Below, piece after piece: positions 21,706-33,654 of a DNA stretch of 64,000 bases. A program made the position numbers and the translations under genes. Source of the stretch: Eukaryota sp. TZLM1-RC (taxonomy: Eukaryota > Metamonada: BaSk clade); assembly GCA_040285825.1 (NCBI GenBank), contig JAUPSS010000007.1, positions 582,501 to 646,500 of the forward strand, given 5' to 3'. How positions within the stretch are numbered: position 1 is the first letter of the stretch; each line of letters begins with the position of its first letter. The notes below the pieces were generated by a model that saw nothing but the letters and a program-made list of their open reading frames with translations, made no database searches and was not told the DNA's origin.

Positions 21706-23952
21706 ATGACCCACAAACTAGGTGATGATAAGCTCTCATGTGACTGTTCTACTTCATGTTCCTCAAAAGTACAAAATACTCAAGGTTTTGTCTCTCATCT
21801 CGATCATCTGTCCGTTACTCAAGTCACACAACAATCAACCGCAAGGTCAATCACCCCTTCACAAACCGTTCTCGATGTTTCTCACATAGATGTGCCAGAA
21901 TTCACTGACCTCTCTACCACACATCAAACTCCCCTTTCATTCTCTTCCCTTTCCTGCACTCCCTTGATTTCCCTCGATTCCAAGTTTGGTGTCAAGTCCA
22001 TATCAAGCAGTGGAAATCATACCCTCCTCCTCACTTATTCTGGGGAGGTTTATGGTTGGGGGGATAATGATCACGGTAAAGTTCTTTATAATGGACCTTC
22101 AAGGATCAAATCACCCATCAAGTTACCATTAACTAACATTGTAACCATTTCAGCTTGCTGTGATCATTCCCTTGCCATTTCTTCTGAAGGTAAGTTATAT
22201 GGTTGGGGATGGAATGATGATAATCGAATCTCCACATCAGAAGGGCAATCACTACCAATTACACTAATCAACATTCCTTATAACATTAATGAAGTTTATG
22301 GTGGTGATGGTTATTCATTTGCTTTGACCCAAGAAGGTAAAGTTGTTAAATGGGGAGATTGTGAATCATTTAAACTACTAGAAGAATTAAATAGTATTGT
22401 TTTAATTTCTGTCTATGGTGATTCTTTTGTTGCACTCAATGGAAATGGTGAATTCTTCTACTTTGACTCTGAATGTGATTGTTGTAGAAAGGTACCTTTG
22501 ACCAATTGCTTTTCTCCAATAGAACCATTTAGGGGCTGCCTTTTATTTAATGGTGATTTTCTTTTCGTTATTGACTTCAATGGTGATGTTTGGAGGTTTG
22601 ACAAGGGTGATGATGTTCCTTTTAATCACAAACCCACTAAAGTTTTAGGGTTGAATAATATAGTTTCTATTAGTGGTTATTTCTGTCAATATCTGGACCG
22701 TGTTTATTCTGCCATTGATAATAATGGTAAAGTTTTTGTTTGGGGTCAATTGAGTGCAATCAGTGAATTATATGAAGATAGAGATGAACCAATAGGCATA
22801 GAAGCTCTCACTAATATAGAAGGTATTTCTCTAGGTGAAGACTTCCTTTTCGCCTTCAACAAAAACACTGTTTGGGCTTGGGGAAGGAACGATATAGGTC
22901 AATTAGGTACAGGTGATTTGATTGATCGACCACAACCTGTCAAAATATTTGGTTCTGAAATTCTTGGCAGTTTTCAATATCCAAAGCAGCCTTTGGATAG
23001 CATGTTTAGTGGTCTAATTAAGCTTGTTTATTGGGAATACTTACAGTATTTGCAAGAGCTCTTTGGTAATCATCCATATGTTAAAGCAAGATTTTACACC
23101 AAATGTGGTATTAGTAAAAGGGTAGCTCAATTTGCTAAAGAAGTGTTTAATGATCATCAACTACAAAATAAGATATTTTTAGAAGATCCTGAAGACTTAA
23201 CTTTGAACGAAAATATTTGTGACTTACAATTGCGATTATCTGCCGATTATGGTGGTCCCAGTGTAATCAATACTAGAATTAAAACACTTGATCTTTACTA
23301 TGATTGGGTTGATTATGATCCTGAAATATTGTCATCTTTCCCAAATGTTGAGGTTGTCAGGCTTGGTGGAAGGTGGATATTTGATGAAGAGCCTCAAAAT
23401 TTGACGCATTTATCAAATCTCAAATGTCTTGACCTTGCTTTTGATTTTGAGGTAGAACAATTACCCAGTTCACTAGTGAAGTTAGTGCTTAAAAATGACC
23501 ATATCAACTTTGCTGATTTAAGCTACCTTTCATCACTTAAAGAATTAGTGGTGTTATTTGGTAATTCATACAGTATAATGAAAGGAAAAATACCTCTACC
23601 TCACTCTATTGTTAGATTGGATATTTGGATGGAAAAGCCGGTTAAGATTCAAATACAAATACCAAACTTGAAGGAATTAATTATTCATGACATTGTTCCT
23701 ACCAATATCACTGAACAAAACTTTCCTTCTCTGAAATTCGTTCAATTTATTGGACCTGATAAAGACAGTCTGTCTAATTCTCCCCTCTCTCCAACAAAAC
23801 TTATTAATCAAGGTTTAATTAAATCTGTTAAACTAACCATGAATGAATATTTGGTTGAATTGTCTGGTTTTCTATGGTGGATTCAGTATCCGGCTGAAAG
23901 GTTTTTGATTGATGTTTTTCGTGACAAACAAGATAAAATCTATAAAACCTAG
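21706..23952 (+). CDS. RCC1-repeat protein with leucine-rich C-terminal region
   Basis: About 748 residues from the ATG at 21706. The frame is open a little further upstream, but only a GTG lies there. The first 95 residues are polar and serine/threonine-rich. Residues about 95-430 hold RCC1-type beta-propeller blades with the typical WG motifs: VYGWGDNDHGK, LYGWGWNDDNR, VVKWGDCES, VFVWGQLS and VWAWGRNDIGQLGTGD. From about residue 500 to 700 there is a leucine-rich-repeat-like region (FPNVEVVRLGG, LSNLKCLDLAF, LPSSLVKLVL, IPNLKELII). Such proteins serve as scaffolds or exchange factors; no specific function can be named. The gene is intronless and intact. Confidence 0.82.
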   Translation: MTHKLGDDKLSCDCSTSCSSKVQNTQGFVSHLDHLSVTQVTQQSTARSITPSQTVLDVSHIDVPEFTDLSTTHQTPLSFSSLSCTPLISLDSKFGVKSISSSGNHTLLLTYSGEVYGWGDNDHGKVLYNGPSRIKSPIKLPLTNIVTISACCDHSLAISSEGKLYGWGWNDDNRISTSEGQSLPITLINIPYNINEVYGGDGYSFALTQEGKVVKWGDCESFKLLEELNSIVLISVYGDSFVALNGNGEFFYFDSECDCCRKVPLTNCFSPIEPFRGCLLFNGDFLFVIDFNGDVWRFDKGDDVPFNHKPTKVLGLNNIVSISGYFCQYLDRVYSAIDNNGKVFVWGQLSAISELYEDRDEPIGIEALTNIEGISLGEDFLFAFNKNTVWAWGRNDIGQLGTGDLIDRPQPVKIFGSEILGSFQYPKQPLDSMFSGLIKLVYWEYLQYLQELFGNHPYVKARFYTKCGISKRVAQFAKEVFNDHQLQNKIFLEDPEDLTLNENICDLQLRLSADYGGPSVINTRIKTLDLYYDWVDYDPEILSSFPNVEVVRLGGRWIFDEEPQNLTHLSNLKCLDLAFDFEVEQLPSSLVKLVLKNDHINFADLSYLSSLKELVVLFGNSYSIMKGKIPLPHSIVRLDIWMEKPVKIQIQIPNLKELIIHDIVPTNITEQNFPSLKFVQFIGPDKDSLSNSPLSPTKLINQGLIKSVKLTMNEYLVELSGFLWWIQYPAERFLIDVFRDKQDKIYKT

Positions 23953-24990
23953 TTGAAAATAAATTATTTGATTCTGTTTTTGTTTTGTGATTGTTTTACT
24001 TAGATTATCTGAGATGCTTCTTCCTTATACCAGAGTTAGATTCAATCTCACACATTCGCAATCCCTTAATATGGCCCAAATTTTGAAGCCATTGTTGTAT
24101 TTGCCAACAAAATTTCACCACAATTTGACAAATGACTCTCGAAATTGATGTGTCGTACCTGGCATTAAATGTAGGTAATTCAGTTTCAGTTCTCACACCA
24201 ACTGACAGCAACTGTAAGCAATTTGTTAAGGTATTTTTACGGTATGTTGTTGAAAAGTAGAACATGTTCTTTTATCAACAAAGACCTACAAAAACAAAGG
24301 TTTTTTGGCTCAGTTTCTTTGTTGTACATAATTGATGAGTTTACATTAGGTAAACGTAACATTTATCCAGAAATTTTCTGCTGCTTCATCAATAATGTCA
24401 ACTGCAATTTATCTTCCACAATGTTCAAGAATCTTTAACAATCTTTAGGAATGTAACTGAAATGAATAGAATTGTTCAAGCGTGAAGAATTTAAATCTTA
24501 TTGCACATAAAGGCAAGAAACATCTCAAAGAACAAAGCAATCGAAAAATATTACCAATCATACGAATTTTGGACATTGGTTAAAGTTTATAAGCGTGATC
24601 AGTTTTGAAGACAATTCTCTAAATATTAAACCTCAGTGAAGAGTTCAGACCTTTTGCTCTCACAGACAATATGGATTCATAAGAAATTGAAGGAAATGGT
24701 GAATGATAATTGGGTTGAGAGTTTTGATGAATCTATTGTCAAGAATGTTTTTATAGTTTGTTTCAATGTTTTAAATGAAACGATGCAAAACGAAACATTT
24801 AATTATAATTCAACAAATAATGACATAAAGTTTGTGGCAATTTGGTCAATGCAGAATCGAGATAATAATGGCCTGCAATCGAGATACTATCAGTGCTCTA
24901 AATCCATTCCGTTTAAAATATGAAAAATGACATTATTCTGATTGGAACCATAATCTCAGGTTAGATGAAAACAGTTTCAAACACATTGTC
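23953..24990. other. Intergenic, AT-rich
   Basis: About 1 kb between the RCC1 gene and an RLE-E relic. Only short open frames without recognisable motifs (for example 24636-24923, 95 codons) were seen; I do not call them genes. Confidence 0.5.
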
Positions 24991-26395
24991 ACTGAACTCA
25001 GCTGTAATTTTTATTATTAATATTAATATTATTACAATAAATTTATTTATATTTACTACGTAATTACAAAACAAAACAAACTTAAACACATAAGAAACAA
25101 AATTCTCCAGACCAAATCTTGAAGAATCCTTGTACAGCTTGGACCCAATTAAATTTAAATACTTGGGAATACTTCTATACAAAGCAAAAATGACACGATT
25201 CTTTCATAAATACCCAGCAAAATTCTTACCATTTGAACGACAAAGAATATCAAAATCATTGAGCAAAACCAAACCAGACTGATCAATATTACCAAAAATC
25301 GAGAAGGCAAAAGGAACAAACGAAGACTTCGAGTAAAGGTTCTTATTTAAATCATTCAATAGCTCAACATATTTGTCTCGTTTACGAACCTCAGCCTTGT
25401 TTAAATGACCATAAGAATTAAGTAAAACATCATCACGATAAATAAAAGCAAAGGGATAATCAGTAGTAAAATCAACAACAAGCCGTGAGGAGCAACAAAA
25501 AGAGCAATTAAATCACCACGACGAGAATCAAACAAATTACTATTGCTATAATGTTTCAACAAGGGTTCTACTTTGGAAATGAAATTGTAACACTTGAAAA
25601 ATTCGAAGGTCACATCACCAACAGCATTTTGAAGAACTGACCGCTATTGAAGAAACTTTTTACAAGTCACAATATGACAGAAAATGGCAGACGGTTTTTT
25701 ATGCAAATACAAGTAGAATTATCTAAAAGTCCACTTGGATACAGCCCTAATCTCAAACGCATGTTTTGTTTCCAAGCTTCATTTGTTAAGTGAAGACCAA
25801 ATGGCTTTGGTTGCTGAGAAATTAAACTAGTGCAATTTTGGATGTCTGACAAAAAGGCAGCAAAGACGGTATTATTAATCTTTGTTACATTATGTTGTTT
25901 AGAAACATCCCGGTCTTCAAATCCAGTTAAAACAGACTAATGTAATTTCACAACAGCAAGATGAAGATTAGACACAGATCTCGAAGGTACAGAAGGCAAA
26001 CTTGTAGGAAAACATTTATTCCACTTATCAAAAGGTAGTTCCAGCACCATGTTTTCGAGAGACTTCAATAAAGGATGTGATTCATTCAAAGAAATTTCAT
26101 CAAACAAATTTCCAATCAAATAGAAAATTTGTCATACCACCAATGAAAACAGTTTTGCATAAATATTCTGCTTTTGAAAAACCAACTCCACCACATTTAG
26201 GACTAAAAATGCTTGATAAGGAATTTTTGACGGACATATTGCCACCAAATTACCTAAAATATTGGATTTCAAAGCATTAAATCGACGTGCAAAATCATGT
26301 GAAATTGTAGGGGATAAAAAACGAAGAAGGTGATTAATTTTTGATCCAAAACACACATTCTGGACCGAAAACGCTAAATGCTTGTCAATTTTCAA
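24990..26395 (-). mobile_element. RLE-E non-LTR retrotransposon relic
   Basis: Minus-strand relic, frameshifted throughout, reading from 26395 down: KHLAFSVQNVCFGSKINHLLRFL (post-RT region), PFDKWNKCFPTSLPSVPSRSV, LTNEAWKQNMRLRLGLYP, the nuclease core SRRGDLIALF, a segment KAEVRKRDKYVELLNDLNKN and FVPFAFSIFGNI. This is the same domain order as RLE-A (CFPQSIQEIPNRSL, RGDVILPG, FVFSLFGSL), but the sequence is strongly diverged, so it is a separate family. The 5' part including the YMDD motif is absent. Confidence 0.75.
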
Positions 26396-26462
26396 CTCTT
26401 AAATAGCTAAAAGTTATTATTATTATTATTCAAATTCTCGAAAAGATTCTACTGACATTCTG

Positions 26463-27576
26463 ATGACTTCTACTCAACAACCAAAGTTTTGTGTTTCATC
26501 ATCATCAGTAGTAAACATCATTGAACAACTGTGGATAGCTGCGTTGAAAAGTATTTTTGAGGGAATTAAATCATGAACAAATATTTGATCCAAAAATAGA
26601 ACTTTCTGGATCTGGAAAATCATTCAAAACTTCACAATACACATCTGATTGCCACATTACTGCTTTAATGTCACATACACTGGACGTAGAGGATTGGATT
26701 GAGCTTTCCAACTTTTATCTATTTGACTGTGAACCGAACGAAGCCGCAGAGAAGGGACTGAAGTGTGTCGCTCTCCTCTGTGAGAATGCCCCTGCTTCCA
26801 AAATGCTGATTGATCTTGTCAAATTCTGTAGCATGGCGTTTTATGACAACGCACACATTCATCACCGACTTAATCTTATATTGGAGAATGAACAAGTACA
26901 TACTGTAGTGAGCTCCATGAAACACAACTATAAAAGGGCAATTGCGATAGCAAATCGACTGAAGAAGCGATTGACAGGACCCCACATACTTTCACGCCTT
27001 CAAGATGAATATCTATCATACGGACTGTTCTATAACCTTGCATATTGTAGCAGTAGTGATGTTATGGATACTCATACATTCAAGCAACTTCTCTCTTGGC
27101 ATTCTCTACACTGTCGGTTAGTGTATCCGATCTGGAATTACTGCTTCTCTAATTTCATTAAGAACTACGGTGTAGAATACTCCACCATGCTCACTGATGA
27201 ACTGATTGATGTTCCCGTTACTCTACTCACAGTGTTTCTCTCCATTCTCTCAAATTATAAGCAATGTAATGCACCTATCAGTGGTGCACCTAAGGTCATT
27301 GGAACAGCTGTTGATGTCTTTGATCAAACAATAACGTTGAGCCTTTATGAGCTTCACACCTCCAGTTTTCGTGCCATTCTCTTGTTTTTGTGCTTGTGCT
27401 CCTTTTGCATTGATCTCTCCACATTCCAAGTAGTTCTCCGTGAGCCTGCAAGGTACTCAGAATGGGAGGTTTTGAACCTATTCAAAACACTTCATTCAAA
27501 GTTTAGGGAAGATGAGCAATTTTATGACCTTTTGAGTAATCATGTGGCAAATAATTTGTGCACACATTGTAAGTGA
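26463..27576 (+). CDS. Unrecognised protein
   Basis: I do not recognise this gene. A long frame ends in TGA at 27576 and has no obvious ATG near its 5' end. Joining the ATG at 26463 through a 49-nt GT...AG intron (26551-26599) gives about 354 residues with the frame kept. The product is mostly helical with a TPR-like feel near the N-terminus (WIELSNFYLFDCEPNEAAEKG), paired helices in the middle and a hydrophobic stretch (AILLFLCLCSFCIDL) near residue 300 that could be a membrane segment. The intron is longer than the others here, so the exon 1 call is weaker than the main frame. Confidence 0.55.
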
Positions 27577-28585
27577 CGATGTATTTAATCTTTGTGTATA
27601 ATATAATTGTATATGGTTTGTTTTTTAAAAAATTTAATTGCCAATTGATATTTATCACATCTTGTGGTCTGTACTTCCATCAGAAACATTGTTACAAAAT
27701 CATCCAAAAGTTTATGATGCAAATGTACATAGGCTTATGCCAACCATCTTTGTGCAAATTACTAAGAAGTAAATACAAATGAAATAGATCAATAGACAAC
27801 TCCTTTTCGCAGTGACACAACACATCTTCTGAGAGGTGACATCATCAGTAAAGACAATATTAAGTTTGTAGAACCAGCCTAGTTACTGAAAGAACAGTTT
27901 ATAGAAAAGGGAGGAGCTCCTGAATGTCTCAAATGTGCAATAATAATGAAACATGATAATTCCATGAACTATAGTATGTTATTGTCAAAAATATCAAAAG
28001 CCTCGATGAAACAAGTTACGACCTTGTTGGTGTGATAGAGCAGAGTAGATAATTGATTTTGCTTTAGTCTGGTTTTAATAATTGCGACGAATGTTATTGA
28101 CTCAATTTCGATCAGAAATGTACTGTTGTCCACACATTAGTTCTTGTGAAAAGTTGACGCAAACCTTCCCCAAAAAATGAAATTAATATTTAAACAGATG
28201 ACAGATCAATAATTACTTCAATTGAATCACAGAAAATTTTTACGGTTTTTAAAGAGCGTAATTTCATATTGGTCTTTCGTTAAACCCATCATTAATGATT
28301 AGATAATATATGCGAGAAGATACTACTGAAATTTCCATTATTGTGCAGTAGAATTGTTGTTGGTAGGTTCACAGCAATTCTAGAAATGATGACCAAAACA
28401 CTGTTGTTATTAGTGAAAGGGTATAAAAATCGCTGGCTCAAGACATTTGATGAAGTTGATGTGTGTTGGGAATGTTTATTTCTAGCCGTACGTACACTGT
28501 TATGTTTTGGGATTCAATGGTCACATTTACATTCATTTTTTAAAAGAAATAGTGCGAAAACGTACGATTCAAGTAAAAGCAAAAC
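27577..28585. other. Intergenic, AT-rich
   Basis: About 1 kb without a gene I can support; its right end is the target site of an RLE-A insertion. Confidence 0.5.
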
Positions 28586-28598
28586 AAATTTTAGATAT

Positions 28599-29584
28599 AA
28601 AAAATTTGGACCAAATGTTTTCCTCAATCAATTCAAGAAATTCCAAACCGATCTCTATTTAATTTACAGTTTTGCTGTAAAAAGCTTCAACAAAAATTGT
28701 CAAAGATTTTTGAAAGCTTGGATTTTGATGTTAGACTTGGCTTGGCCAAGAAAAAGAATCCCGCTTTTGCAAATCTTTTACAAGATATGTGTGACAGTAC
28801 TTCTTCTGCCTTAGTAACAACAATTCCACAAGTTTATGGTACTCTCTTATCCGATTCTGCTTGGACTCTAAATATGAGATTTCGGTCCTTTATCTGGCCT
28901 GATAATTTACCTCATAATTTAATTTGTAAATGTTCTCGAGAAATTACAACTACTCATTTGTTAAATTGTAAACATTTTATTACTTTTAGAAGCAAGGTTC
29001 ATGATGCTGTAAGAGACCAGTTATATTGTATGTGTAAATCTCATAGAATTGAATCCTGAATTGAATGCTGAAAATGATTTTCATAAGAATAATAGAGGTG
29101 ATGTCATATTACCTGGATTAGATGGAAGCTTCATTTTATTGGATGTAATGTCTGTTGATCCTTGTAATGCCTCAAATGAAAGGCTTGTTAATTCTGAAAT
29201 TCATAATCCCCTTTCAAATGCTGAAAATTTTAAATTCAAAAAATACAATGAACTTTTGTCCAAATTGGCCAGTCTACAGCATGCAAAATACAATTTGTAT
29301 CCATTTGTATTTTCCCTTTTTGGTTCACTTGCACCAACTGCTTTACGTTTTTTGGATGATTTTGAAATGATTGTAAAGAGAAGAACTGGCAGAAATTTCA
29401 ACAGATTGTTTTGGCAAAATAGAATTGTGTTTTCTATTTTTAAGGGGATGTTGAAGATGGTTTCTGATGCTTTGCTTTCTCTTGGATCTCACTATGAGAG
29501 AGTTGCATCTAGTGTTTTTGTTTTGGGTGAGATGGATTTTTTAGATGTTGATTTATAGGTTTAGAATAAAATTAAATTTAAAAA
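28599..29584 (+). mobile_element. RLE-A retrotransposon, 5'-truncated, 13-bp TSD
   Basis: A 986-bp copy from the post-RT region (CFPQSIQEIPNRSL) through zinc motif, nuclease core and 3' UTR. It is flanked by aaattttagatat at 28586-28598 and 29585-29597. A deletion near 29056 removes the stretch encoding FLEPLLSSLF and shifts the frame; the minus-strand copy at 43533-45527 has the same junction (MNPELNAENDFHKN). Confidence 0.88.
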
Positions 29585-29597
29585 AAATTTTAGATAT

Positions 29598-30063
29598 CGA
29601 CCATATAAAATCATAATCAAACTTGAGGGTTTGCTGTTAAAAATCAAACTGATTAATTCTCATATGAAACTGTTTGCAAGATGTCTTGTGAGTTTAAGGT
29701 GGTCGTTTATTTTCTCTTCCTTATTTATTAAATGTTAAATTGGTTTTTGGATGCTAAAATTACCCTCAATCTGAAATCTTATTAAACGTTTATTGTAAAT
29801 TCAGTCAATGTTTGTGATTCATTAGGTTTGACGATAATGACGGTTTTCCCAATAGTTATATCTCATCAGTGAAGAAAATTGAATATGTTCAATTTATTGA
29901 CCTCCAATTTAAGGCAAAAATATCCACACTTGCAGATCAAATTTTGAGACACGTTATCAGGCCAAATGAAACATTAAAGGCCCATGGTGAAAGAAAATGT
30001 GGTATCTGTTTTAAGACCATAAATGTGTAAAAATTGTGTAATGAGACACGAAGAGGAACTGTT
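29598..30063. other. Intergenic, AT-rich
   Basis: About 470 bp between two retrotransposon relics. Nothing coding seen. Confidence 0.5.
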
Positions 30064-31060
30064 TTAAGCTTCAAACAAGATATTTGCGAAAGCGGAATCA
30101 TCGTTTTTGGTCGAGCCAAGAGGAACATTAAAATCCAAGCCTTCCAAAATAATTGTTAATTTTTCTTGCAATTTTTCAACACAATACCTCAAATTGACTA
30201 GTGTTCTAGGTGGTACTTTTTGTACATTATCAGGAAAATTTTGACTCCAAATCCCAAAAAGCAAACAATCATGAACATTTTCAAAGTTTTTCAAATAATA
30301 ATTCATTACAGAATTCAGTAAATCAACATCGTTTGGGTTAAAATTCAAAAAAAATTTCTCTCCACCAGGAAACGCATCTTGACAAAGAATAGACGATTTT
30401 GTGAAATTAATTCCACCAAAGTAAGATGATGAAAATACATGACTCTAAACCAGTTCAGGATTGATATCAATCAAAAATGCAAAATATTTTGTTCTTAAGT
30501 AGTTAAAGGAACGGCAAAACTCACGTGCATTATTTGGAGAAGTTCTTAAAATGTGAATAATTTTTCCTGAGTAACAAATTTTTAAAACAAAATACTGAAT
30601 ATGCTTCTGTACTTCAAATAAAGAAATTGTATCAAGTTCCCAACCAGATTTCAGCAAAAAATTATTAAATCATCAGTTAATTTGGGATCATTTCCAAGCC
30701 AGCATCCTCGGAAACGATAAGCATCTGAAGAATAGTTTACGTCAGGAATTTCAACAGCATCACTAATCAACTATCTATTACATTTCTTATGAGGAGCCAT
30801 TTGTCAACGTTAGGCAAAAGATCAATATTTATGTAAAGAATAGAAGCTTCAAAAACATTTTCATTTAAAACATTTTAAAGGACCAACAATCGAGATATCA
30901 TCCATAAATCCTACAATTTTCAACATTGGATAACGTCTACTAAAATGAAACAAAGAATTGTGAATTGCTGAATAGAATTGTAGTTCCCTAAGGGAATCAT
31001 TTTTGCTTAACTCCAGAAGATGAGAATAGTGTATAAAATTCATTAATTAGTTCATTGGCT
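30064..31060 (-). mobile_element. RLE-D non-LTR retrotransposon relic
   Basis: Decayed minus-strand copy: a remnant of the RT catalytic loop (VGFMDDISIVG, about 30875-30910), then SLFEVQKHIQYFVLKICYSG and REFCRSFNYLRTKYF, then FPDNVQKVPPRTLVNLRYC and LEGLDFNVPLG. All parts align in order with RLE-A and RLE-C, but with stops and frameshifts and lower similarity. The zinc and endonuclease parts are missing at the 3' end. Confidence 0.75.
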
Positions 31061-31404
31061 TTGCCATAAAACTGCTGAAAAGAACGAAAGTTTAGTCAAC
31101 AAAGAAGTAACATGTCATTTTCAGCACAGTGACAATTATTTTCCCAATGATGCTCTCGAAAAGCATGTTGTGAAGACTCATTTAGAGCACCTTTTTTTGA
31201 ATTTTTCCATGTACCACTGCTCTTCCAATATTACAACTCCCTCTTAGGGCGGATTTCAAACACTGTGCTGAATACTGTGAAAATCACAAAGTGCAGGACT
31301 ATTGTATAGTGGAGTACTTATGAAGAATTATCAAAAATGGGAAAAAAGTGTTTCCTCAGCACGAAATCCAACTGCTAAAATCGGCAGGTCCTCCTACACT
31401 GATA
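31061..31404. other. Intergenic, MAP kinase upstream region
   Basis: About 340 bp between the RLE-D relic and the kinase start; no gene seen. Confidence 0.5.
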
Positions 31405-32676
31405 ATGACATCTTCCTCTTCAGACTCTCGGTCTGCATTAGACGCACACATTATTCGCAAATATGAAGTCCTGAACCTTCTTGGTAAGGGAGCGTTTGTC
31501 CTTCTCTACATTCTTCTTATTCAAGTTATGGCTTAGTGTGGAAAGTTACTGATAAGAAAACTGGCCAACTTCTTGCTCTGAAGAAGATCTTTGATGCTTT
31601 CCAAAATGATACTGACGGTTGGTTTATCTCATTTCACTTTTCATCCTAGCACAACGCACCTTTCGTGAAATCATGTTTCTTCAGCAACTGAACCATCCCA
31701 ACATTGTCAGGCTTCTCAACGTTCTCAAAGCTGACAATGACTATGATATTTATCTCGTCTTTGACTACCTCGGTATCGTCTCTCCCGTCCTCTCCTCACC
31801 ATAGAAACAGACCTTCACACAGTCATTAGATCTAACATCCTTGAACCCATCCACAAACAATACATCACCTTTCAAATCATCAGAGCTCTCAGATACATCC
31901 ACTCTGGTAAGCTTATCCATCGCGACATGAAACCTTCGAATGTGCTACTAAACGCCGATTGTACAGTTAAACTTGCTGACTTTGGTCTCGCTCGTTCTCT
32001 TGCTTCAACGCCTTCGGGAAGAGTCCCTATTCTGACAGACTATGTAGCCACTAGGTGGTACAGATCCCCCGAGATTTTGCTGGGGAGTAGTAACTATAGC
32101 GAAGGGGCTGATATGTGGGCTGTTGGGTGCATTTTAGCCGAAATTCTGCTTGGTGAGCCTGTTTTTCCAGGAAAGTCTACAATGAATCAACTGTCGATGA
32201 TTGCAGGTTTGATTGGACCACCTTCCGAAGAAGATATTGCCTCAATGAAGAGTCAGTATGCCGCATCAATGCTACGTACATTGACGACTGTGCGGAAAGT
32301 GCCAATGGAGGTTCGGTTCCCCAACGCCCCAGTGGAAGCCATTGATTTAATGAAGAAATTAATTGTTTTTAATCCAACGAAAAGGTTATCCGCTGTGGAA
32401 GCAATGAAGCATCCTTTTGTCTCCATCTTTAATAACTCCCTAGAAGATATTGTTTATGAAGGTGATATCAAAATTTCCATGGACGATAATAGACGATATA
32501 ATCTTGAAGAGTATAGGACTAAATTATATGCAGAAATAGTAGCGAGGAAGAAGGAGATGAGGCGGCTGGCCATGCAGAGACATAAACGACAAGGGGGTAA
32601 TAGTTCGGTGAGGTCTAGAAGTCAGTCTAATGCTATAGGTAGGAGTAATTCGAGGAATAGACAGCAGTGGAAATAG
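31405..32676 (+). CDS. ERK7/MAPK15-like MAP kinase with TDY activation loop
   Basis: Spliced, the gene encodes about 391 residues. Motifs: glycine loop [25 protein letters not shown], catalytic [23 protein letters not shown], an activation loop [17 protein letters not shown], and the extra ERK7-type tail with [16 protein letters not shown], followed by a basic, serine/arginine-rich end. ERK7/8 kinases act in cilia, secretion and autophagy control and usually carry TEY; here the dual phosphorylation motif is TDY. Three introns of exactly 32 nt restore the conserved frame: 31494-31525, 31618-31649 and 31773-31804. The start is the ATG at 31405. Confidence 0.9.
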
Positions 32677-33654
32677 AAGATTTTGTATTTAAGATTAAAA
32701 TAAGGTTTATTGTTGTATTAGTAAATAAACATTTGTTATATATAAATTCAGGGATTAAGTCATTTTTTTTAAAATTTTTGAAGAGTTTGAGTCACCAATG
32801 TATATTATTTTGAATGGTTTAGACATTGTGTGTGTTTGATATTTGTATAAGGCTTGCTATTTTCAACAATTTTTTTCAGAATTTTTGCGTCTAAGTGGTT
32901 AAAATGTATTGAATCAGTTTAAATCAATTGACAAGTCAGGTCGATCTACCAAATTACAACGTGTTTTGACATTGTTTGAGGAATGAATAAATAAAACTAA
33001 AAAACAGAAAACAAAGGGAGATCAACAATAGATTTGATGTAATAAGTTGTCAAGATAAGGTATTAGAACAGTGGGAAAGAAACCATTTCAAAAAATGCAA
33101 TTACCAAAACAATAACGAGTAATTTTCAGAATCAGATCCAAGGAACATTTCTACAAGGTTAAAGAATGGCATACCCTTGAATCAATTTCATTAGCTTTCA
33201 ATTCAAAAGGTTAAATAGTAGATTAAATAACGAAATTCAATAGATTTGTTTTCATTTTTGTATGTGGTGACTTCTTATCTTCAATTAATGGTAATTATTG
33301 TTTTGCAGGAAAAAAACTAGACTAAGAAAGATTAGGCATTTGTTTACAACAATGAATTACAGGAACAAATGTTTTCAATGAAAACCAATCGAAAAAACAT
33401 CAATTTCAAATGAATTTTAAGTCTACTGCATTGAATTTATTGATATTCTGTTATTTCAGTAAAATTTGTCTTCTACATAACCACTCTGTTTTTCTATTAG
33501 TTACAAATGTGAATTCATCCAAAGTTTTTTTGTGTTTCACTAATAATTTGATGATTATTATCCTAATTTCATTTATTGTTCTGTAACAGTTCCAATTACG
33601 ATTATTTGGGTCCGAACTTCACTGTTTTCACTCATTGCCATCCACTCTTGTTCA
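32677..33654. other. Intergenic, AT-rich
   Basis: About 980 bp between the MAP kinase and the second transposase copy; nothing recognisable. Confidence 0.5.
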
